DNA from: Agrococcus jejuensis
Lineage (GTDB): Bacteria > Actinomycetota > Actinomycetes > Actinomycetales > Microbacteriaceae
Assembly (NCBI RefSeq): GCF_900099705.1
Contig: NZ_LT629695.1
Location: 3,038,001 to 3,102,000, forward strand
Direction: 5' to 3'
Length of the DNA: 64,000 nt
The position numbers and the translations under genes are program-made. The notes beneath the pieces were generated by a model. The model saw nothing but the letters and a program-made list of their open reading frames with translations. It was not told the DNA's origin and searched no databases. Positions 51,621 to 61,448 of the stretch are shown piece by piece. Positions within the stretch are counted from its first letter, which is position 1. Every line of letters starts with the position of its first letter.

Positions 51621-54199
51621 GGGTGCCTCACGTGCAGGATGTGGACGGGCTCGACGAAGGCGTCGAGGCGCACGAACGCGTCGTCGCCCCACTCCCACAC
51701 CTGATCGGTCACGAGGTCGTGGACCTCGAAGGTCGAGCCGGGCTCGAGGCCCAGGGCGGCGAGGTCGAGGTGCACCATCGTCTGCCGCACCGAGTGCGGG
51801 TCGACGTTGGCGACGACGACGATGGTGTCCGGCTCGCCCGACGGGGTGAAGCGGCCGTCGAGATGCTTGGAGAACACGAGCACGCCGTCGTCGTCGCTCC
51901 AGTGCACCGTGAGGTTGCGCAGCTGCTGCAGCGCGGGATGCGCGGCGCGGATGGCGTTGAGTCGCGTGAGGTACGGCGCGATCGACGTGCCGAGGCGCTC
52001 GGCCCTGGCCCAGTCGCGCTCCTTGTACTCGTACTTCTCGTTGTCGACGTTCTCCTCGGAGCCGGGGCGCGCGACGTCCTCGATGAGCTCGTAGCCGGCG
52101 TAGACCGCCCACGACGGCACGGCCGTCGCGGCGATCGCCGCCCGGATCTTGTACGCCGGCACGCCGCCGAACTGCAGGAACTCCGTGAGGATGTCGGGCG
52201 TGTTCGTCCAGAAGTTCGGGCGGAACCACGCCGCCTGCTCGCCCGACACCTCGGCGAGGTACTCGGCGAGCTCCTCCTTGGTGTTGCGCCACGCGTAGTA
52301 CGTCACCGACTGCTGGAAGCCGACCTGTGCGAGCGTCTGCATCATCGCAGGGCGCGTGAACGCCTCGGCGTGGAACATGACGTCGGGGTGGCGGTCGGTC
52401 ATCTCGCGGATGACCCACTCCCAGAACCACACGGGCTTCGTGTGCGGGTTGTCGACGCGGAAGATCTGCACGCCGCAGTCGACCCACTGCTCGAGCAGGC
52501 GCACGGTCTCGTGCGCGATGCCGGCGGGGTCGTGGTCGAAGTTGACCGGGTAGATGTCCTGGTACTTCTTCGGCGGATTCTCGGCGAACGCGATCGTGCC
52601 GTCGGGCAGCTGCGTGAACCAGTCGGGGTGCTCGACGACCCACGGGTGGTCGGGTGCGCACTGCAGCGCGAAGTCGAGCGCCACCTCGATGCCGTGCGCC
52701 TGCGCCTCGGCGACGAAGTCGCGCAGGTCGTCGATCGTGCCGAGGTCGGGGTGGATGGCGTCGTGGCCGCCGTCCTTCGAGCCGATGGCCCACGGGCTGC
52801 CGGGGTCGCCGGGCGCCGGGGTGAGCGTGTTGTTCGGTCCCTTGCGGTTCACCTCGCCGATCGGGTGGATCGGCGGCAGGTAGAGCACGTCGAAGCCCAT
52901 GGCGGCGACGCCGGGGATGCGCGCCTTCGCGGTCTGGAAGGTGCCGGACACCCATCCGTCCGCCGTCTTGCGCGCGCCCTCGGAGCGGGGGAAGAACTCG
53001 TACCAGGAGCCGACGAGCGCCTTCGTGCGCTCGACCTTGAGCGGCACCTCGTCGGAGGCCGAGACGAGCGCTCGCGGCGGATGCGCCTGCAGCTGCGCGC
53101 GCACGGTCGCGGTGGTCGCGGCGGCCCAGCGGTCGTCGGGCACCTGCGTCTCGTCGCGCAGCACGGCGGCGACGTCGGCGAGGCTCGCGGGGCCGTCAGC
53201 CTCGGCGATCGATCGCTCCATGAGGCGGGCGCCGATCTCGAGCATGAGCTCGACGTCGATGCCGGCGCCGATCTTGATCTCGGCGTCGTGCAGCCACGTG
53301 CCCCAGTCGTCGCTCCAGCCCTCGACGTGCCACGTCCACATGCCCTGCTCGTCGATCGCGGCGAGCGCCGAGTAGCGGTCGGTGCCGGGCGCGACGAGGT
53401 GCATGGGCTCGCGGTGCACGGCGCCAGAGGGGGCCGTGAGCACGAGCGTCGCGCCGATCTGGTCGTGACCCTCGCGGAACACCGTGGCCGAGAACGGCAC
53501 GACCTCGCCGACGACGGCCTTCGCCGGATGCGGCGAGCCGGGGATGACGGGGAACAGGTCGCGCACGGGGATGCGGCCCGTGTGCACCTGCGTGCGCGGG
53601 TCGGGCGAGGCGGCGGGCGCGGCTGTCGTGGCCCCGGACGCGGGCCGCGGTGCCGACGGCGGCAGCGGCGCCGAGGCGTAGGCGGGCGGCGTCGGCGCCG
53701 AGATGGGCTCGTCGTCGGCCGGGGGCAGCGCCGCGACGGCATCGGTCACGGTCGTCGGCGGTGCCGGGGCCGATGCCGGGGGAGCGGGCGGGGCGCTGGG
53801 CGTCGACGGCGCAGCGGGCGGCACGGGCGTGCTCGGCGGCTCGGTCGCGGGCGGCAGCGGCGTCACGGGCTCGGCGGGCACGCTCGGCTCGGCGGGCACG
53901 GGCGGCAGCGACGACGCGGCGGTCGTCGCGGTCGAGGCGGGGCGCGGCGCCGATCCGGGGCGGCGCAGGCCGAGCGTGGGCTTCGGCGGCTCGACGAGCG
54001 CCGGCGGCTCGGCCGGCGCGGGGGATGCGACGGATGCCGGGGGATCGACGAGCGAGGGCCTCGGCGGCTCGACGAGCGCGGGCGGCTCGGCTGACGGCTC
54101 CTGCGCCTGCACGGGCTCCGGTGCTGCTGCCCGGGGCGGCACGGCCGCATCCTCGGGCTTCCTCCTGCTGAACGCGCCTCGGCGCTTCTCCTTCGCCAC
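51617..54199 (-). CDS. glgE: Alpha-1,4-glucan:maltose-1-phosphate maltosyltransferase GlgE with long Pro/Ala-rich N-terminus
   Basis: GlgE adds maltose from alpha-maltose-1-phosphate to growing glucans. At 860 residues it exceeds the usual ~665-700 because of a ~190-residue Pro/Ala/Ser-rich low-complexity N-terminus; the conserved part begins near TGRIPVRDLFPVIPG. GH13 catalytic texts: VQIFRVDNPHTKP (nucleophile Asp), MFHAEAFTRPAMM (acid Glu) and NFWTNTPDIL (third Asp). GTG 54199 is chosen because TAGCGT ends 7 nt upstream. Followed by glgB. The supplier of its donor (TreS/Pep2 or GlgM) is not in the window. Confidence 0.93.
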   Translation of the reverse strand: MAKEKRRGAFSRRKPEDAAVPPRAAAPEPVQAQEPSAEPPALVEPPRPSLVDPPASVASPAPAEPPALVEPPKPTLGLRRPGSAPRPASTATTAASSLPPVPAEPSVPAEPVTPLPPATEPPSTPVPPAAPSTPSAPPAPPASAPAPPTTVTDAVAALPPADDEPISAPTPPAYASAPLPPSAPRPASGATTAAPAASPDPRTQVHTGRIPVRDLFPVIPGSPHPAKAVVGEVVPFSATVFREGHDQIGATLVLTAPSGAVHREPMHLVAPGTDRYSALAAIDEQGMWTWHVEGWSDDWGTWLHDAEIKIGAGIDVELMLEIGARLMERSIAEADGPASLADVAAVLRDETQVPDDRWAAATTATVRAQLQAHPPRALVSASDEVPLKVERTKALVGSWYEFFPRSEGARKTADGWVSGTFQTAKARIPGVAAMGFDVLYLPPIHPIGEVNRKGPNNTLTPAPGDPGSPWAIGSKDGGHDAIHPDLGTIDDLRDFVAEAQAHGIEVALDFALQCAPDHPWVVEHPDWFTQLPDGTIAFAENPPKKYQDIYPVNFDHDPAGIAHETVRLLEQWVDCGVQIFRVDNPHTKPVWFWEWVIREMTDRHPDVMFHAEAFTRPAMMQTLAQVGFQQSVTYYAWRNTKEELAEYLAEVSGEQAAWFRPNFWTNTPDILTEFLQFGGVPAYKIRAAIAATAVPSWAVYAGYELIEDVARPGSEENVDNEKYEYKERDWARAERLGTSIAPYLTRLNAIRAAHPALQQLRNLTVHWSDDDGVLVFSKHLDGRFTPSGEPDTIVVVANVDPHSVRQTMVHLDLAALGLEPGSTFEVHDLVTDQVWEWGDDAFVRLDAFVEPVHILHVRHP

Positions 54200-54299
54200 G
54201 GAGCCCACGCTACCGAAGCCGCGCATCCGCCCGAGCACCGTCTCGGGGGATCGCGAGTCGCCATCGCCTGTGCTATCCCGGCGTCGCTACGCTGCACTC

Positions 54300-56837
54300 G
54301 TGAAGGCCATCCGCACGTTCACCGTCCGATCGTCGCTGCCGGAGTCGCTGCGCCCCCTCGAGGCGCTCGCGACGAACCTGCGATGGTCGTGGCACGAGCC
54401 CACGCGCGAGCTGTTCCGCGAGGTGTCGCTCGACGCCTGGCGCGGCGCCGGGCACGACCCCATCCAGCTGCTCGGACGCGTCGGCCAGGAGCGCATCGCC
54501 GAGCTTGCCGCCGACGAGGGATTCGTCGGCCGCGTGCACGCACTCGCGCAGGACCTCGACGACTACCTCAGCCAGGCGCGCTGGTACCAGTCGCTCGACG
54601 GTGCCCCGCGCTCGATCGGCTACTTCTCGCCCGAGTTCGGCATCACGAGCGCCCTGCCGCAGTACTCCGGCGGCCTGGGCATCCTCGCCGGCGACCACCT
54701 GAAGGCCGCGAGCGACCTCGGCATCCCCATCGTGGGCGTCGGCCTGTTCTACCAGGCGGGCTACTTCCGCCAGGCGATCTCGAGCGAGGGCTGGCAGCAG
54801 GAGTCGTACCCCGTGCTCGACCCCGATGGTCTGCCGCTCACGGTGCTGCGCGGCGACGACGGCGCCCCCGTGCTCGTCACGCTCGCGCTGCCAGGCGGTC
54901 GCACGCTGCACGCGCGCATCTGGGAGGCGCGCGTCGGCCGCGTGCCGCTGCTGCTGCTCGACACGAACGTGCGCGACAACGCCCCCGAGCTGCGCGGCGT
55001 CGCCGACCGGCTCTACGGCGGCGGCGGCGAGCACCGCCTCGTGCAGGAGCTGCTGCTGGGCATCGGCGGCGTGCGCGCGCTCGCGGCCTACGCCGAGCGC
55101 ACGGGCGGCGAGATGCCCGAGGTCTACCACTCGAACGAGGGCCACGCGGGCTTCCTGGGGCTCGAGCGCATCGGCGCGCTCGTCGCCGACGGCCTGTCGT
55201 TCGCCGAGGCGCTGCGCGTCGTGCGGGCGGGCACGGTCTTCACGACCCACACGCCCGTGCCCGCCGGGATCGACCGGTTCGACGCATCCCTCGTGCGCGC
55301 GCACTTCGCCACCGGCGAGCTCGTGCCCGGCATCGACGCCGACGACGTGCTCGCGCTCGGCGCCGAGGCGACCGAGGGCGTGTTCAACATGGCGCACCTC
55401 GGCTTCGCGCTCGCGCAGCGCGCCAACGGCGTCTCGAGGCTGCACGGCAGCGTCTCGCGCGAGATGTTCGGCGCGCTGTGGCCGGGCTTCGACGCCGACG
55501 ACGTGCCGATCGGCTCGGTCACGAACGGCGTGCACGCCGCGACGTGGACGTCGCCGCACCTCAAGCGCCTCGCCGCCGAGGTGCTCGGCGCGAGCGACAC
55601 GACGAAGGCCGACTGGGGCTCGGAGGCGCTCGCCGACGACATGCTGTGGGCCGTGCGCCGCGACATGCGGCAGCAGCTCGTCACCGAGGCGCGCACGCGC
55701 ACGCGGCGCCAGCACGAGCGCAACCAGGGCGCCGCGCCGGCGTGGGTCGACCGGCTCCTCGACCCCGACGTGCTCACGATCGGGTTCGCGCGCCGCGTGC
55801 CGACGTACAAGCGGCTCACGCTCATGCTCCACGACCGCGAGCGCCTGCGGGCCCTGCTCACGCATCCCGAGCGCCCCGTGCAGCTCGTCATCGCCGGCAA
55901 GTCGCACCCTGCCGACGAGCAGGGCAAGCAGCTCATCCAGGAGCTCGTGCGGTTCGGGCAGGACCCGGCGGTGCGCGAGCGCATCGTCTTCCTCGAGGAC
56001 TACGACATCTCCATGGCGAAGACGCTCTACCCGGGCTGCGACGTGTGGCTCAACAACCCGCTGCGGCCGCTCGAGGCGTGCGGCACGAGCGGCATGAAGG
56101 CCGCGCTCAACGGCTCGCTCAACCTGTCGATCCTCGACGGCTGGTGGGACGAGTACCACGACGAGCAGAACGGCTGGGCGATCCCGTCGGCCAACGAGCG
56201 CGTGGATGCGGCGACGCGCGACGCGCTCGAGGCGACCGCGCTGTACGACCTCATCGAGCACCAGGTGGCGCCGCGGTTCTACCGCCGCGACGAGCGCGGG
56301 CTGCCGCGCGACTGGATCGCCTCGATCCGCCACACGCTCGAGACCATGAGCCCCGAGCTGAGTGCCGAGCGGATGCTGCAGCAGTACGTGCGCGACCTGT
56401 ACGCGCCCGCCGCGGTGGCAGAGCGCGCCGTGTCGGCCGATGACTACGCGCCTGCGCGCGAGCTCGCGGCGTGGACGGCTCGGGTGCGCGACGCGTTCGG
56501 CGGCGTGCGCGTGCTGCACGTCGAGATCGACGGCGTCGACAGCCCGCCGGTCGTGGGCGACTCGATCGACGTGCGCGCCTACGTCGAGCTGGGCACGCTG
56601 CAGCCCGACGACGTGCGCGTCGAGGTCGTGGGCGGCCGCATGGGCGACGGCGGCGAGCTCTACGACACGCGCCGCTTCGCGCTGGCGCACGAGGGCGCGT
56701 CGGCCTCGGCCGACCGCTTCGCCGCCACGCTGCCGGTGCTGCGCGCCGGCACGTTCGGCTACGCCGTGCGCGTCGTGCCCGCGCACGACCTGCTGTCGTC
56801 GCCCGCCGAGCTGGGGCTCGTGGCGGTCGCGGGCTGA
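54300..56837 (+). CDS. glgP: Alpha-glucan (glycogen) phosphorylase
   Basis: An 845-residue phosphorylase of the archaeal/Thermotoga-like group, releasing glucose-1-phosphate from glycogen. An N-terminal DUF3417 segment (EALATNLRWSWHEPTRELFR) precedes the GT35 core; GYFSPEFGITSALPQYSGGL, HSNEGHAGFLGLERI and the PLP lysine Lys600 in GTSGMKAALNGSLNLSILDG are visible. TACGCT ends 6 nt before the GTG (leaderless). It diverges from glgE across 100 bp and converges with glgX, so glucan breakdown and synthesis genes have separate promoters. Confidence 0.95.
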   Translation: MKAIRTFTVRSSLPESLRPLEALATNLRWSWHEPTRELFREVSLDAWRGAGHDPIQLLGRVGQERIAELAADEGFVGRVHALAQDLDDYLSQARWYQSLDGAPRSIGYFSPEFGITSALPQYSGGLGILAGDHLKAASDLGIPIVGVGLFYQAGYFRQAISSEGWQQESYPVLDPDGLPLTVLRGDDGAPVLVTLALPGGRTLHARIWEARVGRVPLLLLDTNVRDNAPELRGVADRLYGGGGEHRLVQELLLGIGGVRALAAYAERTGGEMPEVYHSNEGHAGFLGLERIGALVADGLSFAEALRVVRAGTVFTTHTPVPAGIDRFDASLVRAHFATGELVPGIDADDVLALGAEATEGVFNMAHLGFALAQRANGVSRLHGSVSREMFGALWPGFDADDVPIGSVTNGVHAATWTSPHLKRLAAEVLGASDTTKADWGSEALADDMLWAVRRDMRQQLVTEARTRTRRQHERNQGAAPAWVDRLLDPDVLTIGFARRVPTYKRLTLMLHDRERLRALLTHPERPVQLVIAGKSHPADEQGKQLIQELVRFGQDPAVRERIVFLEDYDISMAKTLYPGCDVWLNNPLRPLEACGTSGMKAALNGSLNLSILDGWWDEYHDEQNGWAIPSANERVDAATRDALEATALYDLIEHQVAPRFYRRDERGLPRDWIASIRHTLETMSPELSAERMLQQYVRDLYAPAAVAERAVSADDYAPARELAAWTARVRDAFGGVRVLHVEIDGVDSPPVVGDSIDVRAYVELGTLQPDDVRVEVVGGRMGDGGELYDTRRFALAHEGASASADRFAATLPVLRAGTFGYAVRVVPAHDLLSSPAELGLVAVAG

Positions 56838-56865
56838 CGGTCGGGCCGGTCCACCTCGACCGGCG

Positions 56866-58989
56866 TCAGCCGATCGTCGGCGGCGGGGGAGGCGGCGGCG
56901 TCGACCGCGAGCGCATGACCACGAGCTCGGCCTCGGGCTCGCCCGACTCGGGCACGCCATCCACGCGGTACACGCGCAGGCTCATCGGCTGCACCGTCAC
57001 GGTGTCGCCCGGCACGTGCACCTCGCCGTCGTGGCGGTCGTCGGCGCTCGACCACAGCAGCTCGAAGCCCTCGACGCCGTCGGCGTTCGGCACCGTGACC
57101 TGCGCGTCGCGCGGCGAGCCGTGCAGCACGACGAGCACGCGCGAGTACGGCTCGTCGATCGGCGTCGACTCGGCCATGTACTGCACCGTGCGGTCGTGGG
57201 CGTGGTCCCAGTCCTCGATCGTCATCGGTGCACCGAACGCGTTGAACCACTCCATCTGGCTCGACCCGGCGACGCGGAGGTCATCGCGGCCGAACTCGAG
57301 CGGACGCAGCGCCGGATGCTCGCGGCGCAGGCGGATGAGCCTGCGCGTCTGCTCGAGGAACTCGTCCTGCCACGGCTTGCGCAGCCACGGCATCCACGTG
57401 AGCGCCGAGTCGATGCAGTACGCGTTGTTGTTGCCGCGCTGCGTGCGGCCGAACTCGTCGCCCGCCGTGATCATGGGGATGCCCGCCGACACGAGCAGCG
57501 TGCCGAGCACGTTGCGCATCGAGCGGCGGCGATCGAGCTGCACGTCGACGTCCTCGGTGCGGCCCTCGACGCCGTGGTTGTACGAGCGGTTGTCGCTCGT
57601 GCCGTCGCGGTTGTCCTCGCCGTTCGCGAGGTTGTGCTTCTCGTCGTACCGCACGAGGTCGGTGAGCGTGAAGCCGTCGTGCGCGGTCACGAGGTTGACG
57701 CTCGCGAGCGGGCCGCGGCGGCCGGTGAACGACCCCTGGCTGCCCGAGATCGCATGCGCGATGGGTCCGACCGACGTCGTCGCAGCATCCCCGTGCCGCA
57801 GCCTGCGGTGGTCGGCGAGCCAGAACTCGCGCACGCGGTCGCGGTAGCCGTCGTTCCACTCGCTCCAGCCGTCGCCGAACTGGCCGACCTGCCAGCCGCC
57901 CATGCCGACGTCCCACGGCTCGGCGATCATCTTCACGCCGCGCAGCGTCGGATCGGTCGCGATCGCGCGCAGCAGGGGGTGGTCGGGGGAGAACGACGCA
58001 TCCTCGCCGCGTCCGAGCGTGACGGCGAGGTCGAAGCGGAACCCGTCGATCTGCACGTCGTGCGCCCAGTACCGCAGGCTGTCGAGCACGAGCGCCTGCG
58101 CAGCGGGCAGCGAGTAGTCGACGGTGTTGCCGCAGCCCGTGACGTCGATGTAGTGGCCCTCGTCGGTCTGCCGGTAGTACGAGGCGTCGTCGATGAGGCG
58201 CAGGCTCTGCGCGGGGCCGCCGGGGCCCTCCTCGGCCGTGTGGTTGTAGACGACGTCGAGGTAGACCTCGAGGCCTGCCTCGTGCAGCAGGCGCACCATG
58301 CCCTTGACCTCGCGCAGCACGCCGCCCGTGCCGTCGAGCCGGTTGGCGCGCGACGCGTAGTCGCTGTGCGGCGTGAGCCACGAGAGCGTGTTGTAGCCCC
58401 AGTAGTTCACGCGACCCTGGCCGAGCAGCCGCTGCTCGGAGAGGAAGTAGTGGATGGGCAGCAGCTGCACCGCCGTGACGCCGAGGTCCTTGAGGTAGGC
58501 GATGGTGCTGGGATGCGCGAGGCCCGCGTACGTGCCGCGCAGCTCGGCGGGCATGTGGGGCGAGAGGCGCGTGAGGCCCTTGACGTGCGCCTCGTAGATG
58601 ACGGTCTCGTCGAGCGGCGTCGCCGGGCGCCTCGAGTCGCCCCAGTCGAAGGTCGAGTCGATGACCGTCGCGCGATGGTCGCCCGAGCGGGTGCGCTGGA
58701 TGCCCTTCGCATGCGGCGGCAGCGCGTGCCTGCTGGGGTCGAAGCGATGCGTGGGGCCGCTCGGGCCGTCGACGCCGATCGCGTACGCGACGCCCGGCTG
58801 CAGCAGGTCGGACTCGACGCTCCACACGTCGCCGTCGTGCCGCACCATCGGCACGCGGTGGGTGACGAGGTCGAGGTCGTGCGCGTCGAAGATGCGCAGC
58901 TCCATCGACGTCGCGTTGCGCGACCACACGCGCAGGCTGTGGCCCTGCTCGGTCTGACGGAGACCGAGGTCTCCGACGAACCCATCCAT
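56866..58989 (-). CDS. glgX: Glycogen debranching enzyme GlgX
   Basis: A 707-residue GH13 isoamylase-type enzyme that hydrolyses alpha-1,6 links, especially short stubs left by GlgP. An N-terminal CBM48 precedes the barrel; catalytic texts are DGFRFDLAVTLGR, VKMIAEPWDVG and LVTAHDGFTLTDLVRYDEKH; YEAHVKGLT and NYWGYNTLSW are GlgX landmarks. The C-terminus ends in a run of seven prolines. The -10 TAGCCT (minus, 59002-58997) lies 7 nt before the ATG, interleaved with the divergent promoter. Confidence 0.95.
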   Translation of the reverse strand: MDGFVGDLGLRQTEQGHSLRVWSRNATSMELRIFDAHDLDLVTHRVPMVRHDGDVWSVESDLLQPGVAYAIGVDGPSGPTHRFDPSRHALPPHAKGIQRTRSGDHRATVIDSTFDWGDSRRPATPLDETVIYEAHVKGLTRLSPHMPAELRGTYAGLAHPSTIAYLKDLGVTAVQLLPIHYFLSEQRLLGQGRVNYWGYNTLSWLTPHSDYASRANRLDGTGGVLREVKGMVRLLHEAGLEVYLDVVYNHTAEEGPGGPAQSLRLIDDASYYRQTDEGHYIDVTGCGNTVDYSLPAAQALVLDSLRYWAHDVQIDGFRFDLAVTLGRGEDASFSPDHPLLRAIATDPTLRGVKMIAEPWDVGMGGWQVGQFGDGWSEWNDGYRDRVREFWLADHRRLRHGDAATTSVGPIAHAISGSQGSFTGRRGPLASVNLVTAHDGFTLTDLVRYDEKHNLANGEDNRDGTSDNRSYNHGVEGRTEDVDVQLDRRRSMRNVLGTLLVSAGIPMITAGDEFGRTQRGNNNAYCIDSALTWMPWLRKPWQDEFLEQTRRLIRLRREHPALRPLEFGRDDLRVAGSSQMEWFNAFGAPMTIEDWDHAHDRTVQYMAESTPIDEPYSRVLVVLHGSPRDAQVTVPNADGVEGFELLWSSADDRHDGEVHVPGDTVTVQPMSLRVYRVDGVPESGEPEAELVVMRSRSTPPPPPPPTIG

Positions 58990-58995
58990 GCTCCA

Positions 58996-59002
58996 TAGGC
59001 TA
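58996..59002. promoter_or_regulatory. Overlapping divergent -10 boxes of glgX and the cysteine desulfurase
   Basis: The 22-bp gap between two divergent start codons contains TAGGCTA. Read rightward TAGGCT (58996-59001) is the -10 of the desulfurase; read leftward TAGCCT (59002-58997) is the -10 of glgX. RNA polymerase cannot occupy both at once, so the two promoters should compete. Confidence 0.6.
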
Positions 59003-59011
59003 GGCGACGCC

Positions 59012-60139
59012 ATGCGGTACCTCGACCACGCTGCCACGACGCCCCTGCGGCCGTCGGTGCTCGCAGCCATGGCCGAGGCGCCCGCGCTCGCGAATCCCGC
59101 ATCCACGCATCGTGCGGGCCAGCGGGCGGCGGCGCTGCTCGAGGAGGCGCGCGAGCGCATCGCCGAGGCGCTCGACGCGCACCCCACCGAGGTCGTGCTG
59201 ACGTCGGGCGGCACGGAGTCGACGAACCTCGCGCTGCAGGGCATCGCGAGGGTGCGGCCCGGTGCGCTCGTCGTGCCCGATGGCGAGCATCACGCGACGC
59301 TCGACACCGCCGAGGCGCTCGCGGCCGCGGGGCGCGAGGTGCGGTGGGTGCCGATCTCGTCGTCGGCGGTCGTGGACGCGTCTGCCTTCGCTCTGGCGTT
59401 GGAGGGGGCGGCGCTCGCGACCACGATCTGGGTGTCGAACGAGATCGGCACGGTGCAGGACGTGGCTCTGCTCGGTTCACTGGCTGCTGCCGCAGGCGTG
59501 CCGATGCACGTGGATGCGGTGCAGGCGCTCGGACACGTGCCGCTGTCGGCGCGATCGCTCGGACTGGGCGCCGCGGGGGTCACGACCATCGGGCTCTCGG
59601 CGCACAAGGTCGGCGGCCCCGTCGGCGTCGGCGTGCTGCTCGTCGCGCGCGACGCGCCGATCGCGCCCATCGTGCACGGCGGCGGGCAGCAGCGCGGGCT
59701 GCGCTCGGGCACGCAGGACGTGCTCGGCGTCCACCTCGCGTCGATCGCGATCGCGGAGGCGGTGGACGAGCTCGCGTCGGAGTCCGCGCGTCTGGCTGCG
59801 CTGCGGGATCGGGTGCTCGCGGCGGGGACTGCGGTGCCGGGCGTGCGGGCGACGGCTGCGGGCGTCGAGTGCGCACCGCACATCGCGCACCTGGCCCTCG
59901 CCGACGTCGATGCCGAGACCGTCGTCTTCGCGCTCGACCGGCTCGGCTTCGCGGTGTCGAACGGCTCCGCCTGCACCGCGGGCGTGCAGGAGCCGTCGCA
60001 CGTGCTGCGGGCGATGGGCCTCGGTCACCTTGCGCCGCTGCGCGTCTCGCTCGGCCGTACGACGACCGCCGACGACGTCGACGCGCTGTGCGCCGCCCTC
60101 CCGCCAGCGATCGCGACGGCGCGCGCGGCGTCGGCGTAG
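59012..60139 (+). CDS. Cysteine desulfurase (NifS/IscS type)
   Basis: A 375-residue PLP enzyme that takes sulfur from cysteine as a protein persulfide. The N-terminus YLDHAATTPLRPSV, the PLP lysine Lys199 in GLSAHKVGGPVGVG and the persulfide Cys321 in SNGSACTAGVQEPSHVL mark the IscS-like group. It directly precedes mnmA, the usual actinobacterial order, and is the probable sulfur donor for tRNA thiolation. Its -10 TAGGCT overlaps that of glgX. Confidence 0.93.
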   Translation: MRYLDHAATTPLRPSVLAAMAEAPALANPASTHRAGQRAAALLEEARERIAEALDAHPTEVVLTSGGTESTNLALQGIARVRPGALVVPDGEHHATLDTAEALAAAGREVRWVPISSSAVVDASAFALALEGAALATTIWVSNEIGTVQDVALLGSLAAAAGVPMHVDAVQALGHVPLSARSLGLGAAGVTTIGLSAHKVGGPVGVGVLLVARDAPIAPIVHGGGQQRGLRSGTQDVLGVHLASIAIAEAVDELASESARLAALRDRVLAAGTAVPGVRATAAGVECAPHIAHLALADVDAETVVFALDRLGFAVSNGSACTAGVQEPSHVLRAMGLGHLAPLRVSLGRTTTADDVDALCAALPPAIATARAASA

Positions 60140-60163
60140 GCAGCGCCTCCGCTCGCCGCGTCC

Positions 60164-60282
60164 GTGACTGGTCACAGATGCACGTGACTGGTCGCAGTTG
60201 CACGTGACCGGTCGCAGATGCGCGCATGACTGGTCGCTATTGCACCGAAACTGCGACCAGCGTGGTGCAACTGTGACCAGTC
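60164..60282. repeat. Intergenic repeat block 1 (four forward, two reverse ~20-bp units)
   Basis: Forward units begin at 60164, 60184, 60204 and 60226, each close to GTGACTGGTCGCAGWTGCAC. Two reverse-complement units follow at 60246-60260 and 60265-60282 (GTGCAACTGTGACCAGTC). Forward and reverse units can fold into a long hairpin. The block fills most of the gap before mnmA and encodes no protein. It is an inverted, ~88% identical copy of the block after mnmA by hand alignment. Confidence 0.85.
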
Positions 60283-60323
60283 CTGGCTTCGGAGGGACGC
60301 GCGCGGCTCGGTACCGTGGAGGC

Positions 60324-61427
60324 ATGCAGGTGCTCGCAGCGATGTCGGGCGGCGTCGACTCCGCCGTCGCCGCTGCGCGCGCCGTCGAGGCCGGCCACGA
60401 CGTCGTGGGCGTGCACCTCGCCCTCAACCGCAACGCGGGCACGCTGCGCACCGGATCCCGCGGCTGCTGCACCGTCGAGGACGCGATGGATGCGCGCCGT
60501 GTCGCCGACCGCCTCGGCATCCCCTTCTACGTGTGGGACTTCTCGGAGCGGTTCCAGGAGGAGGTCGTCGACGACTTCCTCGGCGAGTACGCCGCCGGCC
60601 GCACCCCGAACCCGTGCCTGCGCTGCAACGAGCGGATCAAGTTCGCCGCGCTGCTCGACCGGGCGATCGGGCTCGGCTTCGACCGCGTCGCCACCGGCCA
60701 CTACGCGCGCGTGGTCGATACGGCATCCGGCCCCGAGCTGCACCGCGCCGCCGACTGGGCGAAGGACCAGTCGTACGTGCTCGGCGTGCTTGACGCCGAG
60801 CAGCTCGCGCACTGCATGTTCCCGCTCGCCGACACCCCGTCGAAGGCCGAGGTGCGTGCCGAGGCCGAGCGCCGCGGCTTCACCGTGGCGTCGAAGCCCG
60901 ACAGCCACGACATCTGCTTCATTCCCGACGGCGACACGCGCGGCTTCCTCGCGGAGCGGCTGGGGGATGCGCCGGGCGCGATCGTCGAGCGCGACGGCAC
61001 GGTGGTCGGCGAGCACGCCGGCGCGCACGGCTTCACCGTCGGGCAGCGTCGCGGCCTGCACCTGGGCGTGCCGAGCCCCGACGGGCGCCCGCGCTTCGTG
61101 CTCGAGGTCAAGCCGGCGACGCGCGAGGTCGTCGTGGGTCCGCGCGAGGCGCTCGCGGTCGTGGAGCTCGGCGGCCGCCGCATCTCGTGGGCGGGGGAGC
61201 AGCACCCTGGCCTGGCGAACGGTCTCGCGGTCGAGGTGCAGATCCGCGCGCACGCCGACCCGGTGCCCGCGACCGCATCCCTCGTCGGGGCTGAGCTCGT
61301 CGTGCGCGTCGAGGAGCCGCTCTCTGGCGTCGCGACCGGCCAGTCGGCCGTGCTGTACCTCGGCACGCGCGTGCTCGGCCAGTGCACGATCGACCGCACG
61401 GTCGCCGCGGAGCCCGCGCCTGTCTGA
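60324..61427 (+). CDS. mnmA: tRNA-uridine 2-sulfurtransferase MnmA
   Basis: A 367-residue ATP-dependent enzyme that thiolates U34 of Lys, Glu and Gln tRNAs. The PP-loop SGGVDS is at residues 8-13; the catalytic cysteines are Cys98 ([14 protein letters not shown]) and Cys198 ([10 protein letters not shown]). [13 protein letters not shown] marks the central domain. TACCGT ends 6 nt before the ATG, with GGAGGC in between, so the message is probably leaderless. The gene is bracketed by two inverted repeat blocks. The upstream desulfurase is its likely sulfur source. Confidence 0.96.
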   Translation: MQVLAAMSGGVDSAVAAARAVEAGHDVVGVHLALNRNAGTLRTGSRGCCTVEDAMDARRVADRLGIPFYVWDFSERFQEEVVDDFLGEYAAGRTPNPCLRCNERIKFAALLDRAIGLGFDRVATGHYARVVDTASGPELHRAADWAKDQSYVLGVLDAEQLAHCMFPLADTPSKAEVRAEAERRGFTVASKPDSHDICFIPDGDTRGFLAERLGDAPGAIVERDGTVVGEHAGAHGFTVGQRRGLHLGVPSPDGRPRFVLEVKPATREVVVGPREALAVVELGGRRISWAGEQHPGLANGLAVEVQIRAHADPVPATASLVGAELVVRVEEPLSGVATGQSAVLYLGTRVLGQCTIDRTVAAEPAPV

Positions 61428-61448
61428 CGCTCGCGGCTGCCCTGGATC

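Noticed and set aside
49467..58989. Glycogen cluster as a new biosynthetic system
   Set aside because: GlgE, GlgB, GlgP and GlgX are all standard enzymes of the known GlgE-type glucan pathway; only the GlgE extension and promoter arrangement are unusual.
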